Assembly (NCBI GenBank): GCA_030512335.1
Contig: JAULSU010000003.1
Span: forward strand, 2,790,001-2,854,000
Length of the DNA stretch: 64,000 bases
DNA from: Immersiella caudata
Lineage: Eukaryota > Ascomycota > Sordariomycetes > Sordariales > Lasiosphaeriaceae
Direction: 5' to 3'
The notes under the pieces are model-generated. The model was not told the origin of the DNA. It searched no databases and was given only the letters and a program-made list of their open reading frames with translations. Shown piece by piece: positions 1 to 11,559 of the stretch (positions within the stretch are counted from its first letter, which is position 1; each line of letters opens with the position of its first letter). Both the position numbers and the translations under genes were made by a program.

Positions 1-121
1 AACTCCACATCCCAAACTCACAAAGTGTATGAATACCCTATCGCATACCATTGAGAGGACAAACGCCATAATCTACAATCCCTACACCGAACCTGATCTG
101 TTCGCTATGAATTGCTCCCAT

Positions 122-3100
122 CTACTCCAAATCCTCACTCAAAACATCTCTCACTGCCTCCAACTGGATGACGACCTTCTCCTCCAACAAATTCTCACAC
201 CCACTCCCCTCTGACGCCTTCATAGCCCGCCAATCCGACTCTCTCGGACCCAGCGGCAGGAGCCGTTCCCTCAGCACCTTTCGGCTTGCCAGCCAGAATT
301 CCACATTCTCCAGAACGGCGGCGGCATCCCATTGTACCTCAGGAATATCGCGTTGGTTGTTCAGGCGAAGTACGGCCAATACCCTGGTAAGCAGCGCGAG
401 GGAATTGATCTCGGCCACGGCGATGAGTGTGACGGTTTGGGCTTCTCTCGACACAGTGCGGCTGATACCGGGCGCTTCAAAGCGTTCCGCGCTGGCGCGC
501 AGGAGATTGGGAAATTGATTGAGGACGTATGCGACTTCTGGGGCAATGGTGGCACCCAGCGAGCGCAATATGTTGAGTAGGAGAGGTAAGACGCCCTTGG
601 CCCAGATGCCGTAGCAGCGAGCGGCGCCGGCGTTATCAGAGAAGGGGGAGACGTTGTCGCGGCGCATGAAGCCGGTGAGGTTGGCGGTAGTGATGTTGCT
701 TAGGAGTCCGTCGATTGCAAGCTGCTCGGCAATGGTGGGAAGTGCTGAGAGCTCGAGGAGGAAGAGAAGCGCCAGCTCGCCATAGATGGGGTCGCCCTTG
801 TCCGCGAGCTTGTCCGCCCAGGAGAAGAGAGAAGTGGCGGACTGCAGAACCTCGAAGGAGGACATGATATTGAGGATCTGGACTTGGCATTGCTCGATGC
901 CTGGCACACTGAGGCAGGCCTGGAGAACGGCGGTGACGAGAGCGAGATCCTCGGGGGTCGTCACTGAGTCTGGCTCGTGTACCAGGGTCACGAGGGTCCG
1001 GAAGGCCCGGGCAACGACGCGGTCGAGAATAGTCAGCACTTGCTGAGTGACAGCAACAGAATTGTCACCTGCGGCTCGTGGTCCTTCCGAGTTGGCCGAG
1101 TGCTTAGACCCCTTCAAGACCACAAAGAGGATCTTGAGGAGCGTTCGGGAATAGGACATGTTCTCTTTGGAGAACGGCTCCTCCACCGAGTAGATCGCAG
1201 TCGCGATCTTGGATAGCGGGAGGTTGATATCTTTGGGCAGTTGTGAGCACTCGGCAAGACGTTGGAGAAGCGTTAGAGCCAAGCTGGCCCGTGAGTGTAA
1301 AAGTCGTACGAAGATGCCCTCGGGGGGTTGCGCCCTTTGGTTAGATTCGAGACACTGTTCCGCGACTTGCATCATTTGTTTTGCCACAGTCCCATTCTTC
1401 GGCAAGAGACAGACACTGAGCTCCAGTAGGAGATACTCCCAGGCATGAAACAGGGCCTGGTGAGTGTTAGCTAGCATCTGAAAAATGGGGAACGCGTCTT
1501 GAAAGAGCAAACTTACAACTTCAGCTTCCACGAGGGACAGGTTCAAGTTTGCTGTTTCCATCTCATGCCGGAACCCATTCTTCTTGGGCCCAATCCACGC
1601 ACTATCGAAGTTGAGGACCGCTTCTGCAAAATCCAGGGCATAGAAGTACTGTGTGCCAAGATCTCTCGGCATCAACACTGTTCTCTTGAAGTCATCAGGG
1701 GAACACCCGGGATATCGTTTGCTGAAGTTCTTTGCGAAGTTGGCATGTAACGAAGCATTGTACTCGGATACCTGGACCGCGTTACGAAGGAAGTAATCCA
1801 AGTCATTCACGACCTCGTTTGCAAATTTGTCATGTTGGCCCATCTGGCGAAGGTGATAGAGCTGCATAGCGAATGTTTCCGCAATGTACGCAGCTATCCT
1901 CGCCTGATACCCAGCTTCTTTGGCATCGGTCCTTGACACCACTGCTGGTGCTTTCAGGGCATGAACATACGACCGCAGATCGGCCAGGAAAGGCTCCTCT
2001 TTTTGCAGAGCAAATACTGTCCAAGGCCAGTAGTTTTGCACCGAGGTGAAGAAATCCAGGACGGCCATGATCTCTTCGCTTGGTGTTGTGTTGATGGCGC
2101 GTAATTTTCCTAGCGCTGTTGCAAGCACAGAGCCAGAGGAGAGTTTTGCCGATTTGGCATCGCCCTTCAGTGCCTCTCGGGGAGTCTTGCCAGTGAGGAG
2201 GCAATTTGCCATCCATTGTTGACGATTCCGCATGATGGTTGAGAAGAACTTCCACATGCCTATCACTTCTGGTGCGTGATCGAATGGCCTGTCTAGTTGT
2301 GAAACGATGTGAATGAAGGATCGTGAAATCTGAGGCCCAAGGTATCCCAGGAGGGATGGTGGCTCGCCGGTACCTTTGCCCGCACTCTCGACCAATGCGC
2401 TCAGAAGAAGAATGGAGGGCACCTTAAAAGCACGTCTGACGGCTGGTAGGCGAGCAACCAACGAAGCAGATTTAAACAGCTGGGTCTGAATGGTGGCTGA
2501 CGGCTGTTCCAGATAGTTGGCTACTCGCAGCAGAGCCGTCGATAAATCCAAGACGGTCAACAGTCGTGAAGATACTATTTGAGCCCGTCGCGGGAACAGA
2601 GTCGAATCGGGTATTTGAAAAGCAACCAGCAATGTAGCTAGGAGCGGCTGGAACCGCAAAGAGCTTGACGAGGCAGAAACAAAACTCTCCACGATATACC
2701 GAGCCGCAGGCTCAAGGCAGCCTGTCAGGGTGTTTGACGCGTCTTTGGACCCTATGCTGAATGTGTAAGAAAGGAGCTTATGCTGAATACCGACAACGTC
2801 GTTGACCAGGACGCTGCGGTCGACTTCAGAGGGAAATCTCCAGGTAACAGAGTTCTCGAAGACATCGACCGCCGTTTGAGCAATCGAATGGGCGACCCGA
2901 GATAGCAGCTTATCCGACGTACCGAGCCAGGGGTTGTCCTCGCTCTTGGATCGGCTTGTCGAGATTATTCCTGTTCTTCGTTGAACAGCGCTAGTCATGG
3001 CGCTATCGACCAAACTTGAGAAGAATTTGATCGCGGTTGAAAGAAACTCGAACCGCTCTGCGAATACGTCGAGACTGCCAGTCAATCTCGACAGTCGGCC

Positions 3101-5732
3101 GGCTCGGGCATCACCGTTGATAAGGCCACATCTTGTCATGTATGCCCAAACGCGGCCAGGAGCAACCTGGAGTGTGGCGTGAAGGAGCTGCAAACACGAG
3201 GTTATGGCAGCAATTTTTGCTCCATCCAGGTTTGCGAGGTCCTCTTGAATTAAGCCATCCAGGATGTCGCAGATGACAACAATGATGTCTTTCGTTCGTG
3301 GGAGGATCCGGCTGGCTTCTTTCAGGACGGCTGTTCCAGCCTCTATCGCCGCGTCGGCAGTCTTGGCTCTGAGAGTCTCCGCCCGGAGGACAGTCGCTAG
3401 CAATGATATCCCCTCGGCAACCTCCTCTGTTGTCAAAAGGCCAAGCCCCGTTTCATGGGGATCTGTTGTTTCCAAACGCTTTCCGAGCAAAGCCAGGGCT
3501 GAATGCTCATAATCCAGAATGGCGACTCTCCCCTCCTCTGATATAAAGCGCCCAATGGTGCCCCTAGGTATAACGAACCTTTCCTCTTGAACAAAACGTC
3601 TCCTCGAAGTGCGTGAAGGGGTGAAAAGATCAACGTCCTGGAGTAACTTGAAGGAATTGGTGTTCTCGTCTTCGAAGATCAGCTCGTATTCATTCCATTC
3701 TGACCTCCAGTCCAGTGTCAAGCTGGGAGTTTTGAGAAGCAGGTTCATGATAACTTCCGACGTCCCGCTGTCCGACCGGAGGCTTGTAGATAGGATTCTG
3801 GAGAAGCTGGAGAAAGGGATGAATTCCAGGGGGTAACGACACCTGGCTTGGAAGAGGTATGTGCTCATCAACGCTTCGTCCTCAAGCATCAGACTCGTGA
3901 CCTCTTTAGTTACTGCTGCCGAGTTGTCCAAACGGAGGTCCCAGTACTGCTGCCCTGCGGAGAGGAGGGAAAGAAGGGCTGAAACTGGCTCCTCCCTGAA
4001 GCCAACGATCGGGAAGGTCACCTTCAGCAAATCCAGAAACACGGCGCGAAGTCGGCACCCAACGGCCGGCCGGAATGCTGCGAACTGACCGTTTCCTAAG
4101 CGATGTGATATCTCTCCAATAAATTCATAGACCTGGCCGTGCGCGGTGGCCGATATGGCGAGAGCTTCTGGGACTGTAAGATCTCGGTCCAGGTGTTGTT
4201 GCGCAAGGAACAAATCGTAAGAGGACTTCTCAATGGAGACAATACTGCCAGCTGAGTTCCTCCGGCCACTCCCATGCGCGGCCGGGGTGTTTTCCAGCTC
4301 AAAGCCGTCTTGCGCTCTCTGATTCTGCAGCAAGTCGCGACGCTCGGCTCTCTCCTGGTACGCGAGGTACATGTGGTGAAGCGCCATGGACCAGGCGAAC
4401 ATGACGGGACTGGCAGTCACAAGGCCAGCCTCTGAAGCACCCACGACAATAGTGTGAATCTGGGTCAGGATATCGGAGGACGCCAAATAGGGATCTTCGG
4501 CCTCCCCCAGGTCAATGTCCTGGCGTAGATACAGAATCGATCGCTCGGCGTTGATGAGCTTGAGTGAGATGGCGGAAGCCAGGCTTCGAAGTGGCCATGC
4601 CAGCTCAGCAATTATATCTGGGTCCTATTCAACGAGTCAGCAAGGAGAAATGAAGTTTGCCCAAAGAAACTCACGCCAACCAGCGGTTCCAAAAAGAAGA
4701 AGGCACCCATGAGCTGGAACCACTGCGAGACGACATCTGGGGAGGCAAAGGCCTGGCCTGCCAGATCGATCACCTGGAACGCCAGGGCCATGGCGTGGAT
4801 GGCTTCGGTGAGTGCGGTCCGTGTCCAATCAACCTGGAGGGGTTCTGCGAGGATGTCTGGGCTCGTGGTTTTCGGGCTAGATCCCGAGCGTAGGATGCAC
4901 CCCTCCAGGTATTCCAAGTACTTTGGTACCAGTTCTTCGAAGGCGGTGATGCTCATGCTCCCCGTCTCGTCGAAGCCGAAACCCAAGATTGCAATTTTCT
5001 TCCGTAGAGCATCAACCTCAGGGCCCATAGATGCAGGTGTGCTGTGAAGAAGAAATGTTATGAGGGAATCGGCAGCGCTCAAAAAGGATCGGCGCTCCGA
5101 GAGGTATGTAGCCAAGATTCGTTGGCGACGGGACGCCTCTGTCTCGAACGCAGCCTGAGTAGCCTCCGCATCAGCCACAGCCGAGAAGTTCAGCAGCGCA
5201 AGAATACTAGAAGCCTGCGCATCGCTGATACCAGCCGCCTCCTGGATATTGACAGCATCTTGTGTAGACAGCGGCCCGGTAAGGTGACTGTGAGCCCGTG
5301 TGAGGTATTCAAGCACTGTTATCCTAAGCGCAGCAACCTCGTTGACATTGACTGCGGCACTCAGCCACAGGGCGTCACTCTTGATCTCATTGATGTTGTA
5401 GGGATCGTTCGGGGTGGGAACGACGTTGATGGCAGCCGTCTTCGTCTCGTAGTCCGTCCTGGACTGGGCGCTTGGCGGCTCGAACGCTCTGGAAGGTGCC
5501 TTCAGCAATTGAAGGACATAGGCGTCCTTAAGAAAGGCTGCGACGGCAGCGCTGGCGAGAAGGTCGCCCGACGCATGCTCGAGTGCGGATGCGACGGATT
5601 TCCATGACCTGGCAAGTGTTTAGTCTAAGTGAGGCAGCGACGCAGGGTTGAGCAAACGCACAGCATGGCAATTTTACCGTTCAAACACTCCCCCAGTGGA
5701 GGGAAATATGTTCTATCGGTCACAGACGCCAT
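122..5732 (-). CDS. NUP192: Nucleoporin NUP192 (Nup205 family), inner-ring scaffold
   Basis: Large alpha-solenoid scaffold nucleoporin of the nuclear pore inner ring, binding Nic96 and Nup53-type partners in the family. Proposed exons on the minus strand: 5732-5689, 5608-4675, 4624-1517 and 1456-122, giving about 1806 residues, close to the usual size for filamentous fungi. The intron at 4674-4625 has GTGAG and GAATAG ends and joins LVG to DPD in phase. The intron at 1516-1457 (GTAAGT, branch CTAAC, CACCAG) is 60 nt and free of stops, so a plain ORF reads through it. Recognition rests on the N-terminal block around 'NINEIKSDALWLSAAVNVN' and the helical repeats that follow. The first exon is the weak point: the ATG at 5732 needs an odd donor (GTGTTT at 5688) to keep phase, while the better-looking GTAAAA at 5677 is out of phase. 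The gene is divergent from the tryptophan gene. Identity is firm; the first exon is tentative. Confidence 0.88.
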
Positions 5733-6370
5733 TTCTGCAGACCTCCATCCGCCAACGGCAGACTCGACAGGGTGTTGCTGTTGCGAGACGTGCAGCGCAG
5801 GCACTCGAGCTGGGAAAAGTTGAGGGCTTGACGCGCTCCAGACGCGGCTAGCAAAGCTCTGTGGAGGTTCGACGTTGCCAAGGGATCGGCTTCTTATTCG
5901 CCTAGTCTAACCGCGGGTGCCCGTCACTGTGAGCAGGTCAGACTCAAGAAACCAAAGACCTGGAGGAGCCTGGTTTTCCGGTTGTTGGTATATTTATTCG
6001 ACCGCGTCTGCTCAGGCCCAAGATCTTCACGACTCTTTTGTAGTTTGGCTGGAACGGCAGAGTACATTGACATAAGCGGATAACAGTCCAACATGAAAGG
6101 CAAGCTCCCCACTTTCGTGAATTGGGTTATCGATAAGAGGGACCCTGCTGGCTTTTGACCCTGGTCCCCCAGCGACCTGTCATCGCCAGATTTCCCGAAG
6201 TCGGTTTGAATTGGAGGAACGTCTTATTGAACATCGCTTGCTCGGCCTGCGTGACTCACCCAAATAACCTCTCTCCTTCTTGCACAGTTGACAGAGCATC
6301 CGCAACCTGGAGCACGCTAATTGAGTCTTTTATTGTTTGTTTACTGGGCTGTTCGAATCTATCTTTCAAA
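5733..6370. promoter_or_regulatory. Divergent promoter between NUP192 and the tryptophan gene
   Basis: 638 nt with no convincing gene, holding both 5' leaders. It contains a TGACTCA element (listed separately). The frame of the tryptophan gene is open upstream to 6155, but this leader part shows no resemblance to TrpG. Confidence 0.6.
6252..6258 (+). promoter_or_regulatory. Possible cross-pathway control element (Gcn4/Cpc1-type site)
   Basis: TGACTCA, a perfect match to the Gcn4/CPC1/CpcA bZIP core, lies 113 nt before the tryptophan start codon. Fungal tryptophan genes are classic targets of cross-pathway control. The same 7-mer also occurs elsewhere in the window, so the claim rests on position. 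Confidence 0.45.
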
Positions 6371-8668
6371 ATGCCAACACCTGAGATTATTGATTATTCA
6401 CCCCACCAATATGACCCCTCGCCGCTTGTGTCAACAGCATCCAACCTTATCCTGATCGACAACTATGATTCTTTTACCTGGAACGTATACCAGTACCTGG
6501 TGCTTGAGGGTGCCAAGGTTACCGTCTTCAGAAATGACAAAATCACACTGGAGGAGCTCATCGCCACAAAGCCGACGCAACTAGTCATCAGCCCCGGTCC
6601 CGGCCATCCGGGCACCGACTCTGGTATCAGTCGTGAAGCCATCAAGCACTTCGCCGGCAAGGTCCCGATTTTTGGCGTGTGCATGGGCCAACAATGTATC
6701 TTTGATCTTTACGGTGGCGATGTCTGCTTCGCCGGTGAGATTCTGCACGGCAAAACATCTCCCCTAAGCCATGACTCCAAAGGTGTCTACGCTGGCCTCG
6801 CCCAAGACCTTCCCGTCACCAGGTACCACTCCCTTGCCGGAACACATGTCACACTGCCAAAGTGTCTGGAGGTCACATCCTGGATTGCGAACGAAGATGG
6901 GTCCAGGGGCGTGATCATGGGTGTCCGACACAAGGAGTACACTATTGAGGGCGTCCAGTTTCACCCAGAGAGTATCCTCTCCGCAGGCGGGCGCACGATG
7001 CTCAGGAACTTCCTGATGATGCAGGGCGGCACCTGGGAGGAGAATGAGCGGCTGAAGAAGGCTGCAGAGGACAAGGCCAAACAGGAGAAGGCTCCCAATG
7101 GCGCCAAGACCCAGTCAGGAGGCAAAAACAACATCCTTCAGAAGATTTACGCCCACCGAAAAGCCGCGGTAACAGCCCAGAAAGAAACCCCCTCTCAGCG
7201 ACCATCCGATCTGCAAGCTGCATACGACTTGAATCTAGCGCCACCTCAGATCTCCCTCGTCGACCGACTGAAAAACTCTCCGTTTGACGTGGCGCTTTTG
7301 GCAGAGATCAAGCGAGGTTCCCCGTCCAAGGGCATATTTGCACTCGACATTGATGCGCCTACTCAGGCTCGCAAGTACGCTCTCGCCGGTGCGAGCGTCA
7401 TCTCCGTCTTGACGGAACCAGAGTGGTTCAAGGGGAGCATCGAGGATCTACGGGCCGTGCGGCAGGTTCTCAACGGAATGACCAATCGGCCTGCTGTTCT
7501 ACGCAAGGAGTTCATTTTCGAAGAGTACCAGATCCTCGAAGCAAGGCTGGCGGGTGCTGACACAGTCCTCTTGATTGTCAAGATGCTCGACGTCGAGTTG
7601 CTAGAGCGACTCTACAAGTACTCGCTTTCACTCGGCATGGAGCCGCTCGTTGAAGTTCAGAACTCAGAGGAGATGGCGACTGCGATCAGCCTTGGGGCCA
7701 AAGTCATCGGTGTCAATAATCGGAATCTGGAGAGCTTTGAGGTTGACTTGGGCACAACTGGCCGTCTCCGCAGCATGGTGCCAGTGGGTACATTCCTGTG
7801 CGCGCTCAGCGGTATCAATAGTCATAAGGACGTCCTCGATTGCAAGGAAGATGGTGTTAACGGCGTGCTTGTGGGAGAGGCGATTATGCGAGCAACCGAT
7901 GCATCACAGTTCATTAGGGAACTCTGTGCCGGTCTGAAGACAGTCGTCTCCAAGCCGAAGCCCAAGCCGCTTCTTGTGAAGATATGTGGTACTCGGACAG
8001 CCGAGGCAGCGGCGGAGGCAGTGAAGGCAGGAGCAGATTTTGTCGGTATGATCATGGTGCCAGGCACAAAACGATGCGTTTCACACGACGACGCGCTGGC
8101 TATCTCTAAGGCAGTTCACGAGGCCAAGTCAGCCAGCACGACAGAAGAGGTACAGCCCTCTGCGTTGGCGTCCGACTTTTTCAGCGTCACAGGAGCAACC
8201 CTGAGGAAACGAGGGCCCCTTCTGGTTGGTGTCTTCATGAACCAACCCTTGGAGGAGATTCTGGAGAAACAGCGGGTTTACAACCTCGACGTCGTCCAAC
8301 TCCACGGAAACGAGCCCCTCGAGTGGGCGAGTCTCATTCCTGTGCCGATCATTCGAAAGTTCAAGCCCGGACAGGTCGGCATCGGGGTCAGAGGCTACCA
8401 CGCCCTTCCTCTGCTCGATTCTGGAGCCGGATCAGGCGATTTGCTCGATGTCTCGACAGTTAAGGCTACCTTAGAAAAGGATGAGCACCTCTCCGTGCTA
8501 TTGGCCGGAGGTCTGGAGCTGGGAAATGTTGCACAGTCGATAAATGCGCTGGGTCATTTGGCAGACAGAGTACTGGGTGTTGACTTGAGTAGTGGCGTGG
8601 AGGTGGACGGGAAGCAGAGCCTGGAGAAGATCAGAGCTTTCGTCCAAGTCGCTAAGGCAATTAGATAG
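6371..8668 (+). CDS. trpC: Trifunctional tryptophan biosynthesis protein TrpG-TrpC-TrpF
   Basis: A 765-residue enzyme of tryptophan synthesis with three fused parts. Residues ~24-230 are the glutamine amidotransferase subunit of anthranilate synthase, with nucleophile Cys104 in GVCMGQQ and the His198/Glu200 pair in FHPES. Residues ~255-510 are indole-3-glycerol-phosphate synthase (AEIKRGSPSKG motif). Residues ~530-765 are phosphoribosylanthranilate isomerase (LLVKICGTR motif). The G-C-F order is the one known from Neurospora trp-1 and Aspergillus trpC. It needs a separate TrpE-type subunit, not present here. The start was placed at ATG 6371, just before the conserved region; the frame stays open to 6155, but the extra 72 residues look like leader. 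No intron is needed. Probably under cross-pathway control through the site at 6252. Confidence 0.96.
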   Translation: MPTPEIIDYSPHQYDPSPLVSTASNLILIDNYDSFTWNVYQYLVLEGAKVTVFRNDKITLEELIATKPTQLVISPGPGHPGTDSGISREAIKHFAGKVPIFGVCMGQQCIFDLYGGDVCFAGEILHGKTSPLSHDSKGVYAGLAQDLPVTRYHSLAGTHVTLPKCLEVTSWIANEDGSRGVIMGVRHKEYTIEGVQFHPESILSAGGRTMLRNFLMMQGGTWEENERLKKAAEDKAKQEKAPNGAKTQSGGKNNILQKIYAHRKAAVTAQKETPSQRPSDLQAAYDLNLAPPQISLVDRLKNSPFDVALLAEIKRGSPSKGIFALDIDAPTQARKYALAGASVISVLTEPEWFKGSIEDLRAVRQVLNGMTNRPAVLRKEFIFEEYQILEARLAGADTVLLIVKMLDVELLERLYKYSLSLGMEPLVEVQNSEEMATAISLGAKVIGVNNRNLESFEVDLGTTGRLRSMVPVGTFLCALSGINSHKDVLDCKEDGVNGVLVGEAIMRATDASQFIRELCAGLKTVVSKPKPKPLLVKICGTRTAEAAAEAVKAGADFVGMIMVPGTKRCVSHDDALAISKAVHEAKSASTTEEVQPSALASDFFSVTGATLRKRGPLLVGVFMNQPLEEILEKQRVYNLDVVQLHGNEPLEWASLIPVPIIRKFKPGQVGIGVRGYHALPLLDSGAGSGDLLDVSTVKATLEKDEHLSVLLAGGLELGNVAQSINALGHLADRVLGVDLSSGVEVDGKQSLEKIRAFVQVAKAIR

Positions 8669-9520
8669 AGGTACCTTTACCTAGGCTTGGCTCGAGGTGG
8701 TAACTCTGCAGCATACGGAATACCTAATTACCAGAATTGGTATCTCTCAGTACCTCTCAAGGCCGCCGTTCCATCATCACATTGTCGAACGCATAAAAGT
8801 CTTCAACCCTCGCGGCCATAGGCTCCTCAACTCCACCATCGCCGTTAGAGATTGCTCCTCTGCACAGAAAACGTCAGCAACAAAGTTATCATCTCCCTTG
8901 GGACGAGAACCTGCACACCATCGCAAACTGTGTCCCCCCCTCTTCCTCCTGGTGAGGAAGGAGCTTCTCACGTTCTTCCATCTCAAGGACCGTGACTGCC
9001 ACACCGCCATAACTCATCTTATTTTTCACTCCAAAACAAAGACACTGACTTTCAAGTTCCCCATTCCAGAATTTTCGATTTTCCCCCCTCCGTCTGTTTT
9101 CCTCTCTCGGCCTCGAACTAACTGCCAGCTCCCGCTTCGCACACCAAGCACTTCCGAGGCCAGCTACTTTGGTCTTCTCGCCCACATTTCGGGGCTTACA
9201 TTGACTTTCCCTTTCCCTGTCCAGGTTGCTCATATTTCCCCAGATTTCCTCAGAAATTGAGATACCCTTCCCAGAAATTTCCCCTCCTCAACACGCATCA
9301 TCTCACAGATGATACCTTTCTAGTAGCCATACACCTGAGCCCATCTGAACTCAAACTTATCGTTATCTTTCTCATCACCTCTCCCTCTCTCACCGGATCC
9401 CCATACCCCCAACCACCCCCCAGAAGCATCAATGAATCAGCTCTCCCCAGGTATCCCCTCAAGTATCGTCATTTCCACAACAACATCATCACCATCCACC
9501 ACTACCCACCACCCACCACA
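8669..9520 (+). promoter_or_regulatory. Pyrimidine-rich leader/promoter of the BRCT-WGR gene
   Basis: About 850 nt without a supportable gene. From ~8900 to 9520 the plus strand is strongly C/T-rich, as common in fungal core promoters and 5' leaders. Open frames here (for example 8697-9260) have no recognisable protein features and follow from the low stop frequency of C/T tracts. Confidence 0.5.
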
Positions 9521-11078
9521 ATGCCTCGCTCCTCAGCCAACCCCAAACCCATCTTCACCTCCCTCGTCATTGCCACCGCGGCCCCCCTGGGCGGGCAATT
9601 CAAAGACCTCGACCTCAACCGTTGGATCACCTACCGCTCCGGCCGCTACTCCCTCGACATGGACGAGTCTGTCACCCACCTCGTTGTCCCCGACACGGAA
9701 TTCAAAACCACCACCTCCAACCCTCGCGTCAGGGCCGCACTCAAGACTAGGGGCAAAATCAAGATTGTGACGAAGGATTGGTTGGAGGATTGCATGACTG
9801 AGGGAAGGAGGCTTGATACGAAGGGGTTTGAACTAGGTGATGTGGTGAAGAAGGAGAGAAAGAAGGAGAGAGAGCGGAAGAAGATGGAAAAGGGGGCAGA
9901 CGTTGGGCTGAGAGGGGTTGACTATAGTGAGTATTTGGTATTTTGTTACCGGAAGCGGATGGAAAAGGGGAGGCTGACGGGGAGTAGATTTGTTTCATGT
10001 TTACTACGATGAGACTTTCTTTCGGTATGCGGTCACGATTGTGAATGAGGAGGGGGCGAGGTATGAAATGACGGTGAGTGGGTGGGGAGTTGGCTTTGTT
10101 TTGCTTGGTGAGAGGGGGACAGAGAGGAAATGTGTTTTCGACAGGGGGGATTCCTGGTTGAACACTGATCTCTAACCGTTCACAAATTAGTGCTGACCCC
10201 CATCATACCCTTTACCATCGCTTTACTAGCTCTTCCCAACCTGTCTCGAAACAGGTTCTAACCCCCCTCTGTCCATCTCCTTACCCTGCCCTTACCCTTT
10301 ACCGACCCCTATCATTCGTACTAGTCCAAGCTGACAGCCTCTAGCTCTACGAATCCAACACGTCCAGACCACATCTTTACTGGTTCTCGGCCAAATTCTA
10401 TAAACGCAAAGGTGACTCCTCCCCCCACTACTACCGCCCGAGCCCATGTTCGGGACTTTTCTGGCGCGAATACGTCCACTTCGAGACCTTCTTTCTCAAG
10501 AAGACGGGCATTCCCTGGGATAAGAGGCTCCTGCGGGGTTGGAAGGGCGGAAAGGGGAAGTTCTGGTATGAACCGCCGGTGAGTCCTCTGTTTGTGAGTA
10601 TAATTGCCGCGGACGGGTGCTAATGAGTGTGTAGACGGGAGGAAAGCCGGTCGGATACGTGCCGGTGGAATACATGCCCGAGGAGACTGCGGAAGCTGAG
10701 TGGACGAATTGGGTGAGAAAAGACGGCCGGGAGGAGGGAGGTGGGAGAGGAGATCAGCTTGCTAGCACTCCGGCCGAGGACATCGCCATGAACTGCGACG
10801 AGATCGATAGCAGAGATACGGGTGGAAACAACACCAGCAAGGACAACGCCGAGGAGCAGCTCACTCAAACGAGGGAGGACGAAGGAGATGTCGCTCAAAT
10901 ACCCGCTGAGGGTATCTTCATAAGCGATAATACAAAAATGCGAGACTCAGATCAACGCAAAACCCCCGAGGAACAACACAGCAGAAACAATGACCGCGAT
11001 CAAGATTTCCAAATTAGAATGATCTTCAAAGCACCACCAACCTCAATTTGTTTCCCCGCACTAGCGACTCACCAGTAA
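9521..11078 (+). CDS. BRCT and WGR-like domain protein, no PARP catalytic domain
   Basis: Proposed exons 9521-9926, 9988-10073, 10345-10578 and 10635-11078, about 389 residues. Residues ~10-110 form a BRCT domain: a fold that begins 'IFTSLVIATAAPLGGQF' and ends with a typical 'KIVTKDWLEDCMTEG'. Exons 2-3 encode a module resembling WGR: 'FHVYYDETFFRYAVTIV', then LYESN, and at its end 'FETFFLKKTGIPWD'. BRCT followed by WGR is the N-terminal layout of filamentous-fungal poly(ADP-ribose) polymerases such as PrpA, but here the rest is an acidic, low-complexity tail with no ADP-ribosyltransferase domain. Joins at 9926/9988, 10073/10345 and 10578/10635 keep phase; the last intron has a perfect GCTAATG branch. 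The second intron (271 nt) is unusually long and the 3' end may include another exon. The role in DNA damage or chromatin is inferred from the domains only. Confidence 0.7.
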
Positions 11079-11559
11079 CCTGACCTCCTCGACTGAAAAG
11101 CAGACAATACCCACCTGCAGGACATCGAGCTGGAGCTCGGAAGTGAGTCTGGATCCTGGACGACCGAGGTTCAACGGTTGAGTATTCACGTGAGATACTA
11201 TCCGAGGGGTAAACGCGAAGGGGGCTCGGATGGAGACCATTGCTCCCTTTCAGACTTGGGAGGGAAAGACAGATGTTGTATGCCGCCACGGTTCACCAGA
11301 TCCGAGAAGGGTACTGATATTTCGAAGCAAGGGGAAGGGGCGGTTACGGAATTCTTGGGCTTTAAACTTGCAACGGCACCGTATTTGGCGGCCATTTTCC
11401 CTTCTGGTAGAAGATGACATTTTTGAAGCGCAAGGTTACAAGCCACGAGTTACACGACAGTTAATCGTATCTTGCAAAGTTTCTGCTCGTTCACATAGGC
11501 ACATAGGTACCTAACTTTACCCAAATCTCATATTATCATCAGCCAGCTCCGTGATATCC
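11079..11559. other. Convergent 3' interval between BRCT-WGR gene and USE1
   Basis: About 480 nt where two genes converge. A coding-looking piece at ~11125-11190 could be an extra 3' exon of the BRCT-WGR gene, but no join is clearly best. Nothing else is recognisable. Confidence 0.4.

Noticed and set aside
6155..6370. N-terminal extension of the tryptophan enzyme
   Set aside because: Open frame but the sequence is unlike TrpG and lies in the leader; the ATG at 6371 fits the family length.
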